Source of the DNA: Spirochaetota bacterium | Lineage (GTDB): Bacteria; Spirochaetota; UBA4802; UBA5550 | DNA: 64,000 bases | Reading direction: 5' to 3' | NCBI GenBank assembly: GCA_017999915.1 | Contig: JAGNKX010000002.1 | Span: 124,001 to 188,000, forward strand | Part shown: piece after piece, positions 32,656-41,627 of the stretch | Layout of the letters: each line of letters begins with the position of its first letter | Numbering within the stretch: position 1 is the first letter of the stretch | Made by a program: the position numbers and the translations under genes | The notes under the pieces: model-generated | Database searches by the model: none | The model's input: the letters and a program-made list of their open reading frames with translations, nothing else | What the model was told of the DNA's origin: nothing

Positions 32656-33111
32656 TTACTTGACATTGATTTTAATTTTCTTTGGCTCTTCTACTTTATC
32701 TTTGGGAATATCGATGCTCAATACTCCATTTTTAAACTCAGCCTTGACTTTTTCGGCTTTAATCCCCTCCGGCAGCCTTATTGTCCTCTGGAAGGAGCCA
32801 AACCTTCTCTCTGTAATCAGTGAATTCTTGTCATCACCTTCCCGTCTTTCTTCTGTCTTCTCTCCCTTGATGGTCAGGTAGCTGTTTTCGATGTTCACAT
32901 CTATATTCTTTTCATCCATGCCAGGTATCTCCGCCTTGACATAGATCCCCTTCGGGTCCTCATGAACATCGATTGAAGGCATCCAATCAGTTTCGAACAT
33001 GCTTGCCGGCTTGATTGAGAAGAAGTCATCAAATAAATTCGAGATGCTTCTTCTAAATGCATCGATCTCAGAGCCATAGGAATTATCTCTTTTCTTAATT
33101 CCAAATTGCAT
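32656..33111 (-). CDS. Small heat-shock protein (Hsp20), first in array
   Basis: A 151-residue alpha-crystallin chaperone, the longest of the three, with an N-terminal arm (to about 45), the conserved PSIDVHEDPKGIYVKAEIPG and SFQRTIRLPEGIKAEKVKAEF stretches, the AEFKNGVLSIDIPK signature and a C-terminal EPKKIKI anchor. It starts after AAAGGAGG and directly follows the CIRCE element and promoter. It heads the three-gene operon and is probably the main product under heat stress. Confidence 0.93.
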   Translation of the reverse strand: MQFGIKKRDNSYGSEIDAFRRSISNLFDDFFSIKPASMFETDWMPSIDVHEDPKGIYVKAEIPGMDEKNIDVNIENSYLTIKGEKTEERREGDDKNSLITERRFGSFQRTIRLPEGIKAEKVKAEFKNGVLSIDIPKDKVEEPKKIKINVK

Positions 33112-33138
33112 GGCGCACCTCCTTTACTTGATTATTGT

Positions 33139-33165
33139 TAGCACTCAATATCATTGAGTGCTAAC
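33139..33165 (-). promoter_or_regulatory. CIRCE element (HrcA operator), perfect consensus
   Basis: TTAGCACTC-N9-GAGTGCTAA matches the CIRCE consensus exactly. It lies at the transcription start of the promoter at 33170-33197 and 28 bases before the first hsp20 gene, so HrcA should repress all three small heat-shock genes. Confidence 0.95.
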
Positions 33166-33169
33166 AATA

Positions 33170-33197
33170 AAATACAAAAGATTTAATAAAACGTCAA
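33170..33197 (-). promoter_or_regulatory. Sigma70-type promoter of the hsp20 operon
   Basis: On the minus strand TTGACG (33197-33192) and TATTTT (33175-33170) are about 16 bases apart. The predicted start falls inside the CIRCE element, the usual geometry for HrcA repression. Confidence 0.7.
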
Positions 33198-33305
33198 GAG
33201 GCTGATAAATAAATTTAATAAAAAAATTTGGTGCAAAAATTATGGAGGGGGTCAGAGCAATAAATAATTAATTTATTATATATTAATATTTTTATATTTA
33301 ATAAT

Positions 33306-34349
33306 TCATTTATATACTGGTGAAATTTCGTAATGATAATTCTTCCCATCAAATATAATACTTATCTTAACAATTCTGTTCATTGGCATGTAAATCTGTT
33401 CTTTTTTAGGCTGACGGATATTATTCTCCCTTTCATATCTTCCCTTTACCGCATTGAGCGTCCATCGTTCCAGCTTTAAAAAATGATATTTGTTCTCTTC
33501 AACCTTTACGTGGAATTCCCTTGATAAACCGGCTGGGCCTGAATCCGTTCTCCCTGATTCAGTGCCATCAATAAAAGCCTTATAAAACACCATTTCGCGA
33601 TCATCTTGCTCTGCCCCCTGAATATCCTTAACATCCACCACCAGGTTATATTCCGCAGGCATCAGAAGCTCTCTTTTATTAGAATACAGGTACAGCGCCC
33701 TTCCGGAAATCATATCAATAATTTCCGTTTCTTCGCCATTGGAGATGAAAACCATTCTGCCATTCACCACTTCCTCGATCCTGAGAAGATCCTGGCCCGC
33801 CAGAGATATCGGAACAACAATACCATTATGGGTCAATGACAGGCCGGCCCCTCTTTTTACCAGCAGTATCAGATCCTGCTTATCGACATGGTAATCCAGG
33901 ACATCAGGCAGCTGGGATAATTCCATTGAATTCAGGTTAAACCTGTTCAGTACCCGGCCAGCCCCGGATGAAGACCGGGGCTCGGCAAGGATATAGGCAA
34001 TCCCTCCGGAAACCATGAGCTTACCCACCGCGAATTTATCATTCTCAAAAGGCAGCTTTTTTTCATAGCTTACGGTGCCGGAACGTACATCCAGACAGCC
34101 GATATAAGGTTCACCGGCGCCGGAATCAGGCTTTATAGCCACATAATAAATCCCATCATCCCCATGATAATGCAGGGAAATAACGCCGGTGACGGGAACC
34201 GCTTTTGCCGATTCCCCTGAATACAGGATAATTTTTCCGTCCTCAACGGAATAGATACATGACAGCCTGTCCTCGGCCAGGATTGCGGAATCGGGCAGGG
34301 ACGCAATGGATGACAGGGCCAGTATCAATGCGATGCTAAATTTTTTCAA
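33306..34349 (-). CDS. Exported protein of unknown function
   Basis: 347 residues with a signal peptide (MKKFSIALILALSSIASLP) and a strand-rich body with repeated units (DGKIILYSGESAKAVPV, GTVSYEKKLPFENDKFAVG, YHVDKQDLILLVKRG) that suggest a beta-propeller. No enzyme motif is seen. Its start overlaps the end of the decarboxylase gene by 14 bases, so both are translated from the same message, though a direct functional link is not obvious. Confidence 0.6.
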   Translation of the reverse strand: MKKFSIALILALSSIASLPDSAILAEDRLSCIYSVEDGKIILYSGESAKAVPVTGVISLHYHGDDGIYYVAIKPDSGAGEPYIGCLDVRSGTVSYEKKLPFENDKFAVGKLMVSGGIAYILAEPRSSSGAGRVLNRFNLNSMELSQLPDVLDYHVDKQDLILLVKRGAGLSLTHNGIVVPISLAGQDLLRIEEVVNGRMVFISNGEETEIIDMISGRALYLYSNKRELLMPAEYNLVVDVKDIQGAEQDDREMVFYKAFIDGTESGRTDSGPAGLSREFHVKVEENKYHFLKLERWTLNAVKGRYERENNIRQPKKEQIYMPMNRIVKISIIFDGKNYHYEISPVYK

Positions 34350-36063
34350 GGCGGCTTTCGAACTGCGCTTTATAGATTTTTTTACCCAGGGTATTCTGGA
34401 GCTCGATGATCTCCTTCAGTATCTCCGGCGTGGTAAGTGGGTTGATGGTGATGGCCCTGAGCACGACGATGTCCTGGTAGAAATAATTGGGGGAATCGAA
34501 CATGGTCCTTGATACAAAGGTATTGTCATCTTCCCGCAGCTCCTTGTGGAGCTCGATATTGAGCTCATTGAGGAGGCTGTTTATGTTGTGGAGGCGGCGG
34601 AGCCATGTATTCTGTATCTGGTGGTGCGGCTGGCCAGACCTGACGCCGCTTATATTCAGCATAAGCTTTTCTATCTTTTTCTGGACCTCTTTGGGAACAA
34701 ACCGGTAGTTGAATATGAACAGCTCCGGTTGGTTCATCGGCTCGAAATTGCAATGCATCTCCACCAGGCCCCTCAAAACCGAAGTCAGCTCAAAGGCATG
34801 CTCGAACAAAAGCCTGAACCCGTCGGTGCCCAGGATCTTGAACGTGGCCCAGGGCTTCAGGGCGGCAAAGGGCCTGGACCCTTCCACGGTAAACCTTCCA
34901 AGGTCGACCGAATCCTGGCGGATAATATAATTTGAAAAATGCTTCAGGTGGTTGAGATCGGTCTCGTTCTTAAATAAGGCCATGCCCATGGATGCCGGCG
35001 AATAAAGCAGCTTGTGGGCATCGACCGTGACGGAGTCGGCATCCTGTATGCCGTTGAAAAAATACCTGAGCTGGTCAATAATCAGCACAGATCCGCCCCA
35101 GGCGGCATCGACATGGAAGTGAGCGCCGCATTCGTCGGCGATCGTCCTGATAGCCTGGAGGTTGTCAATGTTCCCGGTTTCAGTGGTGCCGGCAATTCCG
35201 ACAATGGCCATTATCTTGATGCGATCCTGGCCCTTTTCGTTGTGCTCGCGTATTTGGTTGCAGATCCTGCCCAGCTCGATGATATCTATCTTGTTCTTTG
35301 AATTCACCGGGATCTTGATGACATTGTCGTTGCCGATGCCGATGATGCGGGCCACCTTGTCTATCGAATAATGGCCGCGCTTTGAAACAAGGATCACCGC
35401 CCTACGGTACCCGTAATGCAGAAAAGCCTCATGGAGGCCCGCCACCCGGATTCCCGGGAAATCACCGTCCGGACGGAAGGCCTTGTTCCTGGCAACAAGA
35501 AGAGCCGTCAGGTTTGCCATTGTACCGTCAGTGGTGACGTTTCCCAGGGCCACATCCCAGTTCTGGATATGAGACTTGTAAAAGCCGGCGCTCTTGTTGT
35601 AAACCAGCCGATGCATCCATCCGATGAGTTCCTTCTCGACGAAAGATGAAGCCTTGGCCGTTTCAATCTTCACCTGGTTCTGGTTGAGAGCGGCGATTAT
35701 CATTTCGATGAGGATCATGAAATAAGGGATCGCGCTGGTCATGTGGCCGATATAATAGGGATTTCCAACTTTCACCGAGTGGGCTATGATTTTATTTTTG
35801 ATCTCGAGGAGGACATCTTTAAGAAGCTGGGGACGTTTTGGTATGTTCACGTTGGAAAACAATTTTTCCAGTTCTTGCAGGGGTATTTCGCTGTGGATAC
35901 CCCCTCTTTCCTTGAAAAAATGATGGATCAGGTCGAGAAGCTCGGTACCGAACTCAAGGAACTTATCAGGGGAATCCGGCATGATAAAGAGCTTCTTCAA
36001 CTGGCTCATATCAGGCTTGATCATCTGCCCCTGGGTATCTTTCTTTTTTAGAAAACTATACAT
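34336..36063 (-). CDS. PLP-dependent aspartate 1-decarboxylase, PanP-like
   Basis: A 575-residue group II decarboxylase. The PLP lysine is Lys351 in TVDAHKLLYSP, His231 (KRGHYSIDK) should stack on the cofactor and Asp319 (HVDAAWGG) pairs with the pyridine N. The stretches YYIGHMTSAIPYF, ALNQNQVKIETAKAS and VGIAGTTETGNID agree with PanP, which makes beta-alanine for pantothenate in vibrios and others lacking PanD. Glutamate or other amino acids remain possible substrates. The N-terminal 80 residues are an extra helical part. Confidence 0.78.
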   Translation of the reverse strand: MYSFLKKKDTQGQMIKPDMSQLKKLFIMPDSPDKFLEFGTELLDLIHHFFKERGGIHSEIPLQELEKLFSNVNIPKRPQLLKDVLLEIKNKIIAHSVKVGNPYYIGHMTSAIPYFMILIEMIIAALNQNQVKIETAKASSFVEKELIGWMHRLVYNKSAGFYKSHIQNWDVALGNVTTDGTMANLTALLVARNKAFRPDGDFPGIRVAGLHEAFLHYGYRRAVILVSKRGHYSIDKVARIIGIGNDNVIKIPVNSKNKIDIIELGRICNQIREHNEKGQDRIKIMAIVGIAGTTETGNIDNLQAIRTIADECGAHFHVDAAWGGSVLIIDQLRYFFNGIQDADSVTVDAHKLLYSPASMGMALFKNETDLNHLKHFSNYIIRQDSVDLGRFTVEGSRPFAALKPWATFKILGTDGFRLLFEHAFELTSVLRGLVEMHCNFEPMNQPELFIFNYRFVPKEVQKKIEKLMLNISGVRSGQPHHQIQNTWLRRLHNINSLLNELNIELHKELREDDNTFVSRTMFDSPNYFYQDIVVLRAITINPLTTPEILKEIIELQNTLGKKIYKAQFESRLEKI

Positions 36064-36407
36064 TGCAAATATACGTTACGATTATATCCGCTACAAGCGC
36101 AAGGAGAGAAAACGATACCACTCTCATTGCGAATAACCTTTTTTCAAGCATTTTAATAACATTACATCCAGTTTTATAAAAACATCAGATCAAAGAATAT
36201 CCATATTTTGAATAAAACCATACCATTCATTACCGTTAAATCATGAACATTAATATATTTTTGTCATATTTCAAACCCTTATTTTGTAACAAATATACTT
36301 AATATTTATCTTTATTACTAATCATTTTTGCTCATGGGATTTTGAAATTATGTCGAAATTATCTACATGGAGATAATATTCCATTAAACACGGATGGAGA
36401 GTATATC
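36064..36407. other. AT-rich intergenic region
   Basis: The 344-base gap between the divergent decarboxylase and STAS genes is strongly AT-rich from 36160 to 36330. No hairpin, repeat or coding sequence stands out; promoters for both genes presumably lie here. Confidence 0.5.
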
Positions 36408-36710
36408 ATGGAAGATAAGAAAACATGGATTTTCCCAAAAAACATCAGCATTGAACAGGTTTCTTCCTATGTTGAGCAATTGAGATATATCAATCCGGGA
36501 GAAACAGTGACTTTTGATTTAAGTAAAACCATAAATATTCACTCCTCATTCATCGGTTTCTTGCTGCACGCAAAGCAAAACATTGGCAGAAGCGAAGGGA
36601 AACTGGTGATGGTCCTTTCTTTGACCCTGGAGAAAATACTGATAATGCTCAATATAATCAATTATTTCTCTCCGGAAATTGTGACTGTTATCAATAAAAA
36701 AACAGCGTAA
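36408..36710 (+). CDS. STAS-domain (anti-anti-sigma-like) protein
   Basis: 100 residues with a STAS pattern: VTFDLSKTINIHSSFIGFLLHAK carries the strand-loop-helix with a serine pair at the usual phosphorylation position, followed by KLVMVLSLTLEKILIMLNI. ATG 36408 is preceded by GGAGAG and starts the domain cleanly; an upstream ATG at 36342 has no site. It may be the substrate of a GHKL kinase such as the product of 11191-11847, which is speculation. Confidence 0.72.
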   Translation: MEDKKTWIFPKNISIEQVSSYVEQLRYINPGETVTFDLSKTINIHSSFIGFLLHAKQNIGRSEGKLVMVLSLTLEKILIMLNIINYFSPEIVTVINKKTA

Positions 36711-36729
36711 AAAACGACCCGCTAAACCC

Positions 36730-36754
36730 GCCCGGCTTCATTATAGAAGCCCGG
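36730..36754. terminator. Hairpin after the STAS gene
   Basis: GGCTTC and GAAGCC pair around ATTATA, with GC-rich flanks, 20 bases after the stop codon. There is no T-run, so function as a terminator is uncertain. Confidence 0.35.
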
Positions 36755-36788
36755 CGCCCCATTTATGCATTGTCCCATAAAAAACAAA

Positions 36789-36828
36789 TTGACAATCAGC
36801 AGGTACATGAGAGTATAGTAAAATACTA
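36789..36828 (+). promoter_or_regulatory. Promoter and operator of the ArsR gene
   Basis: TTGACA (36789-36794) and TATAGT (36814-36819) are 19 bases apart. The palindrome AGTAT-N6-ATACT (36812-36827) overlaps the -10 box, the expected place for ArsR autorepression. Confidence 0.5.
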
Positions 36829-36851
36829 AAATTCTGCTGACAGGCAAACCT

Positions 36852-37136
36852 ATGAAATTTAACGAACAACAAGTTGACCTTGTTACCGAATTACTGAAAT
36901 CAATCGCCCATCCGATCAGGATGAAAATACTGTGCTTCCTGATGGAAGGAGAAAAAAACGTCGGTGAAATCGAGCAGCAATTTGGATCCACCATCTCTAA
37001 TATATCCCAGCACCTGACCGTGCTCAGGAAGGCGAACATCATCGACCGTAGAAAAGAAGCCAATTTCATGTTCTATTCGATTAAGGACAACAACATACTT
37101 AAATTGATGGAGACGTTGAAGAACAACTTCTGCTAA
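36852..37136 (+). CDS. ArsR-family transcriptional regulator
   Basis: 94 residues forming a winged helix-turn-helix: LLKSIAHPIRMKILCFLMEG, NVGEIEQQFGSTISNISQHLTVLRKANII and the wing EANFMFYSIKD. Only one cysteine (the last residue) is present, so the classic metal-binding CVC motif is lacking and the signal may be redox or non-metal. The gene ends exactly where the outer-membrane protein gene begins (TAA-ATG), so it probably controls that gene. Confidence 0.88.
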   Translation: MKFNEQQVDLVTELLKSIAHPIRMKILCFLMEGEKNVGEIEQQFGSTISNISQHLTVLRKANIIDRRKEANFMFYSIKDNNILKLMETLKNNFC

Positions 37137-38918
37137 ATGCCACTACGTGCCGTCATAACAGTCTTTATCATTCTTTGTATTCCCAACGCTACATTCTCGA
37201 AACAGCGCACCCTTGAAATTTCCGGGCTCAAGGTATATTCCGAGGAGAAGCTTTTCTCCCACCTCGACCTGGAACGCTTTGAACAGGGAACGATGTCCGG
37301 AAAAGACGTCATCAACGCCGTCATATCATTCTACAGCTCCAGGGGCTATACCCTGGTCAAGGTCTATGTCATCGAAGATTCCGAATCTGTCTTGAAAATC
37401 TATGTCGACGAGGGCGCCCTCGGCAAGATCATTTTTCTCAGCATGGACGATTTCACCACCCTCTACCTCAAGCTCGTATTCAAGCTCAGGAACAAGGTCT
37501 TCAACTACCGTGCCGTCGAAGAGAACATCGCGAAGCTGAAAAAAGGAAAGCGCTGGAAATATATAACCTGGCAGCTGAAACCGGTGAGAGATTACGACTC
37601 GTCGCTGCTTCAAATCGACCGGGTCCTGAACCTGGAGATAATGAGGAAAATGAGGCTCGCTTTTTTCGACAGGTTCGGCCCCCGCTATGACCTGATCATT
37701 ATTTTCAACAGGGCCAATCTCCCTGAAGTCGACGAGCGCTCCCTGGGGAGGGACAAGAAAAGCGATTCAACAAGCCCGGCCGAGGAGAAGAAAAAGGCCC
37801 CCGATAAAAAAAAGAAGAAAATAACCCTGAATAAATTCGATTACGGCCTGAGGATCAATTATTACAAGGGCTTCATCCCATACCTGAAATACTATCACCT
37901 GGGACTGTTTGCCCCCGGAGATTTTTTCATGGGCGAAACATCGGCCGGCTTCATGTACGGCCTTGACCGCAAGTTCACCCGGCCGCCCCGGGAAACATAC
38001 GCCCATCTCAACCTGAATTATTTTTTCACCCCCACATTCAAGGATTTTTTCACGCCCCTCCTGAGGTTTGACATGTACCAGAGCAAGGCCGCCCGTCCGG
38101 ACCTGGGCCTCTGGCAATACAGCTTCCTGCTGCTCAACGCCATGTTCGCGCCGGGCATAACGGTCCTGACAAAATTCAACATGTATATAGGCATGGGCGT
38201 CGAGGCCGCCTTTATTTTTCAGAGCAAGTTCAACAAGTACCTGATATACCAGTACGACCCGTTCCAGCTTGTATTCGGCGATAACACCCTGCAGAAGATC
38301 AAGATCGCCACGGACCTTGCCGAGTTTCACCGCAAGGTGAACAATCATATTGATACGTACGCCTATGTCGAGGCCGGAATGATCTACGATTTCAGCAAAA
38401 AAGGGACCAGGATATACGAACTGAGAAAGAACAGGCTTAAAAAGGAGATAGCCCTGGCCTATGACTTTTATATCCTGAGAAAAAACTTTCACACCATTCG
38501 GCTCATCGGCAACTTCGATCACGAGTTCAAGAATCACAGCATTTATTCAGGTGGGATAGTATATCAATTCGCCTATGGCGATACGCCGTTTTACAAGGAG
38601 GCCTCGGTAAGCAACATCAGTTTCATGGGACTCCAGAGGATGGCCTATTTCTCGAAAAACGCGCTCTCCCAATCCAATGAATACCGCTTATCGATATACC
38701 AGGATTTCTTCTATGTCGGCGTATTTTTTGATATGACGTTTTTCGAGGGGTCCGGGAGGGATCTCAAGGGGCCCTAGTTCGGTTTCGTCGGCGGTCCCAC
38801 GGTGCGGCTTCTGATACTGGATCACTTCGAGCTTTATCTTCAGTACGGCTGGGACTACCTGATATCGACGGGAAGCAACCAGGGCTTTTTATACTTCAAT
38901 GTCTATAACAAATGGTAA
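37137..38918 (+). pseudogene. Outer-membrane beta-barrel protein gene with an in-frame amber codon
   Basis: The frame opens at ATG 37137 with a signal peptide (LRAVITVFIILCIPNATFS), a POTRA-like region (about 23-190), a Lys-rich linker (about 215-235) and many amphipathic strands of a barrel. TAG at 38775 stops it after 546 residues. The same frame then runs on for 46 codons to TAA at 38916, with strand-like sequence (FGFVGGPTVRLL, ELYLQYGWDYL) ending FLYFNVYNKW, a normal barrel end. So the stop is most likely a recent nonsense change, a sequencing error or a read-through site. TpsB/BamA-like transport is possible. Cotranscribed with the ArsR gene. Confidence 0.75.
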
Positions 38919-38962
38919 GGGACGGCGCATCCGCATATCCTCGCGGAAGCCGGCTGGTCCCG

Positions 38963-39781
38963 TCAGCGGATGCCACTTATCCTGTCCATCCTGAAAAACC
39001 GCTTGTCGTTCCTCATGTAGCAATGGGCCAGCACATAGGCATCGCCGCCGGCGGTGATGAATTCCATGGGCAGGATGGTTCGGCTGGTAACGGTTCCTGA
39101 ATGATCCGTGTAGGTGATATCTGCCTTCTCTCCCAGCTTCAGGCCCATCAAGCTCCTCCCCTTCCCGGTTATCCTCTTTCCTTTCACCTTGATGAAGCGG
39201 ATGAGCCTCCCATGATATCTGACCAGGTCATTGATCGTCCACAGACCGGAAGGGTCCTCCTTCCTGACGATATTCCTGAATACCTCCATGCAGGCGGTTG
39301 CGTCGGGGATGGCGCGGTGCGGAGTGATATTCAGCCGCAGGTGGCCGCAGATGGTCTCAAGCCTGTAATTGGCAAGGCCAGGCCACGCGCGCCGCGCCAG
39401 GCGCACCGTATCGACCGCATTCATCTCCGGCGCGGGCAGCCCCCCCTTGAGAAAGGCCCAGCCAAGGAAGGAAAGATCAAAGCCGGGATTGTGAATCACG
39501 AGCACTGCATCTCCAGTAACGCGCGTAATATCACCGAGGATCTCATAGATGGGCGGAGCGTCACGCACCATGTCATTTGTGATGCCGTGAATGGCCGTCA
39601 CATCATCGGGTATATTCACCCCGGGATTCACCAGGGTCTGGAAAGATTCGATTATACTATCGGCGGTGAAGCGTATGATACCGACCTCGACGATCATGTG
39701 GAGGGCCGCGTTGGTCCCCGTCGTTTCAAGATCAAGGGCGCAGAATATGGTTTCGGAAAGCTTTTTTCTGGTATCGATCAT
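38963..39781 (-). CDS. DnaQ-type 3'-5' exonuclease fused to a WYL-like domain
   Basis: 272 residues. Residues 10-175 are a DEDDh exonuclease: ALDLETTG (ExoI), AIHGITNDMV, LVIHNPGFDLSFL (ExoII) and HRAIPDATA (ExoIII). Residues about 200-272 form a second domain ending in AYVLAHCYMRNDKRFFRMDRI, which matches the end of WYL ligand-sensing domains. The exonuclease may degrade DNA under control of a nucleic acid sensed by the WYL part. It lies next to murB but five bases apart without obvious functional link. Confidence 0.82.
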   Translation of the reverse strand: MIDTRKKLSETIFCALDLETTGTNAALHMIVEVGIIRFTADSIIESFQTLVNPGVNIPDDVTAIHGITNDMVRDAPPIYEILGDITRVTGDAVLVIHNPGFDLSFLGWAFLKGGLPAPEMNAVDTVRLARRAWPGLANYRLETICGHLRLNITPHRAIPDATACMEVFRNIVRKEDPSGLWTINDLVRYHGRLIRFIKVKGKRITGKGRSLMGLKLGEKADITYTDHSGTVTSRTILPMEFITAGGDAYVLAHCYMRNDKRFFRMDRISGIR

Positions 39782-39786
39782 GTATA

Positions 39787-40707
39787 TTAAAACATACCGA
39801 TCATTTTGACTTCCGGCTCGAGATCGATCCGGAACTTATCATAGACGGTCTCCCGGACAAGGTTAATGAGGTCGCGTATGTCCAGGGACGTCGCGTTATT
39901 CTTGTTTATGATGAAGTTCGTGTGCAGATCGGAGACACAGGCCCCGCCGACCGATTTTCCCTTCAGGCCGGCGTCATTGATCAGCTTCCAGGATGAATGG
40001 CCTTTCGGGTTCTTGAACACGGAGCCGGCGGAAGGATAATCCAGCGGGTGTTTCATCTTCCGGTCCGCCAGGATATCATCGACCTTCTTCCGCACGGCGG
40101 CCCTGTCTTCAGCGGCGGGAAGCCGGAAGCGTGCGCCGGTGACGTAGACGTCTTCGCCGATATTCATGTGCCGGTATGCGGCCATCGACCTGTCAATGGC
40201 GATGACGCGCCTGTTGCCCTTTCCATCGACGACATCGACATCCTTCACGACATCGGCGAAGTTGCCCATGAAGGTGCCCGCATTCATGATGATGCCGCCG
40301 CCGATGCAGCCGGGGATGCCCGCCATGAATTCAATGCCGGAAAATCCCGAATCAACGGCGAAATCGATGAAGCGCTCCTTTGAGGCCGCGGCGTCCGTAT
40401 AGATGGTTCCGTCACCGAGAACGGACATAGCGGCGCGGCGGGAATCATCCTCGCACAGACGCAGCACGATCCCCTCGATGCCGCGGTCGCCGACAAGGAG
40501 ATTGGAGCCTCCGCCGATCACGGTAAGGGGGAGCTTTTCATCCCGGACCATACCGATGATGTGCGACACCGCCTCGATATCGCGCGGCAGCACCAGGAGA
40601 TCCGCCGGTCCCCCGGTCCTGTACGTGGTATAGTGTTTTAACTGTTCATGTTCTTTTACCGCTCCCCATTCGGAGAGAGCCTTGATAACCGGGGGTGATA
40701 TTTTCAT
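39787..40707 (-). CDS. murB: UDP-N-acetylenolpyruvoylglucosamine reductase
   Basis: MurB reduces UDP-GlcNAc-enolpyruvate to UDP-MurNAc in peptidoglycan synthesis. The flavin-binding block YRTGGPADLLVLP, LTVIGGGSNLLVGD and GIPGCIGGGIIMNAG, plus the catalytic serine context PSAGSVFKNP and the C-terminal LEPEVKMIG, are complete. About 306 residues from ATG 40707; the frame is open to 40782 but the extra N-terminus is not family-like and neither start has a strong ribosome site. Confidence 0.92.
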   Translation of the reverse strand: MKISPPVIKALSEWGAVKEHEQLKHYTTYRTGGPADLLVLPRDIEAVSHIIGMVRDEKLPLTVIGGGSNLLVGDRGIEGIVLRLCEDDSRRAAMSVLGDGTIYTDAAASKERFIDFAVDSGFSGIEFMAGIPGCIGGGIIMNAGTFMGNFADVVKDVDVVDGKGNRRVIAIDRSMAAYRHMNIGEDVYVTGARFRLPAAEDRAAVRKKVDDILADRKMKHPLDYPSAGSVFKNPKGHSSWKLINDAGLKGKSVGGACVSDLHTNFIINKNNATSLDIRDLINLVRETVYDKFRIDLEPEVKMIGMF

Positions 40708-40947
40708 AGTAGCGATATTTGCTTTTCCACTAAAAATAATTTTTTCATTTTTTAATTGACCGGACAGGGGCCATACCCCCATGAAAAGTCATATAAAAAA
40801 GCTATGTTTCAATGGTTGATGAATCTTCTATAATGTCAATAATATTACCGGAAGGGATTTTTAATCCAAAGCGGCTGATATTACCAGTAATAAATGCCTT
40901 CGATAATGCCGATAGTATGAGGTAGAGAGAACCGGGACATCATTATT

Positions 40948-41472
40948 ATGAAAAAATCCTCGAAAAAAAGCGTTTTGCCGGATATCACCGAATTCACCGA
41001 TGCGGACGGCAAGAAGTGGGTCCAGACATCCACCGAGGACCTCTTCTCCATAAAGGAGCTGAACGATATCCTCGAATCGATCGAGAAAAGCAGCGAGTCC
41101 GACGAAATCATCCTTGCCCGTATCGATTTCCAGAAGGTCAACAAGGAATACTACGAAACCGCCATCCAGCTGCAGAAGAAGCTCCACCAGCAGGGAGAGC
41201 TGCTGAAAAAAGTCATCACCGACGCCCGGGCCAAAATCGACCGCAAAAATAAAAAGCTCAAAGAGCTTATCGATTATATCAAGAAGCTTCACCTCCTCCT
41301 CGCCCACCTGTCGGCCAATGAGGAGGACCTCAAGAAATTGAAACTGTCCCCTGAGATGCTCATGCAGACCATGAGCGCCACCATAACCGAAAAGACCGAG
41401 CGCGAGCTTGAATTCGAGGAAGTCGAAGAGACGGAGCTTCCGCTGGACGCAAACATCAAAAAGCTGAAATAG
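40948..41472 (+). CDS. Coiled-coil protein of unknown function
   Basis: 174 residues, lysine- and glutamate-rich, with no signal peptide or membrane segment. An N-terminal short beta-like region (DITEFTDADGKKWVQTS) is followed by a long predicted coiled coil (about 60-125: VNKEYYETAIQLQKKLHQQ, LLKKVITDARAKIDRKNKK) and an acidic end (ELEFEEVEETELP). I cannot assign it to a family. It is transcribed away from murB and lies before cysS with a gap of 155 bases. Confidence 0.6.
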   Translation: MKKSSKKSVLPDITEFTDADGKKWVQTSTEDLFSIKELNDILESIEKSSESDEIILARIDFQKVNKEYYETAIQLQKKLHQQGELLKKVITDARAKIDRKNKKLKELIDYIKKLHLLLAHLSANEEDLKKLKLSPEMLMQTMSATITEKTERELEFEEVEETELPLDANIKKLK

Positions 41473-41627
41473 CCGCGGGCCGCCCCTCCCCCGGGTCTCC
41501 AAAAAATGTTTGACAACACCCGACGGCAAATGACGACATACCAGTAACGGAACATGTATTTTCAGGGCGGCGCCGCTATTTCGCACCCTCTACGTGACAC
41601 CGGTCATTATTATCCGAGGAACCTGGC

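Noticed and set aside
15405-38777. Amber codon reassignment
   Set aside because: Two broken genes contain in-frame TAG, but TAG ends intact genes such as cheB and the lytic transglycosylase at their family-typical ends, so the standard code is used.
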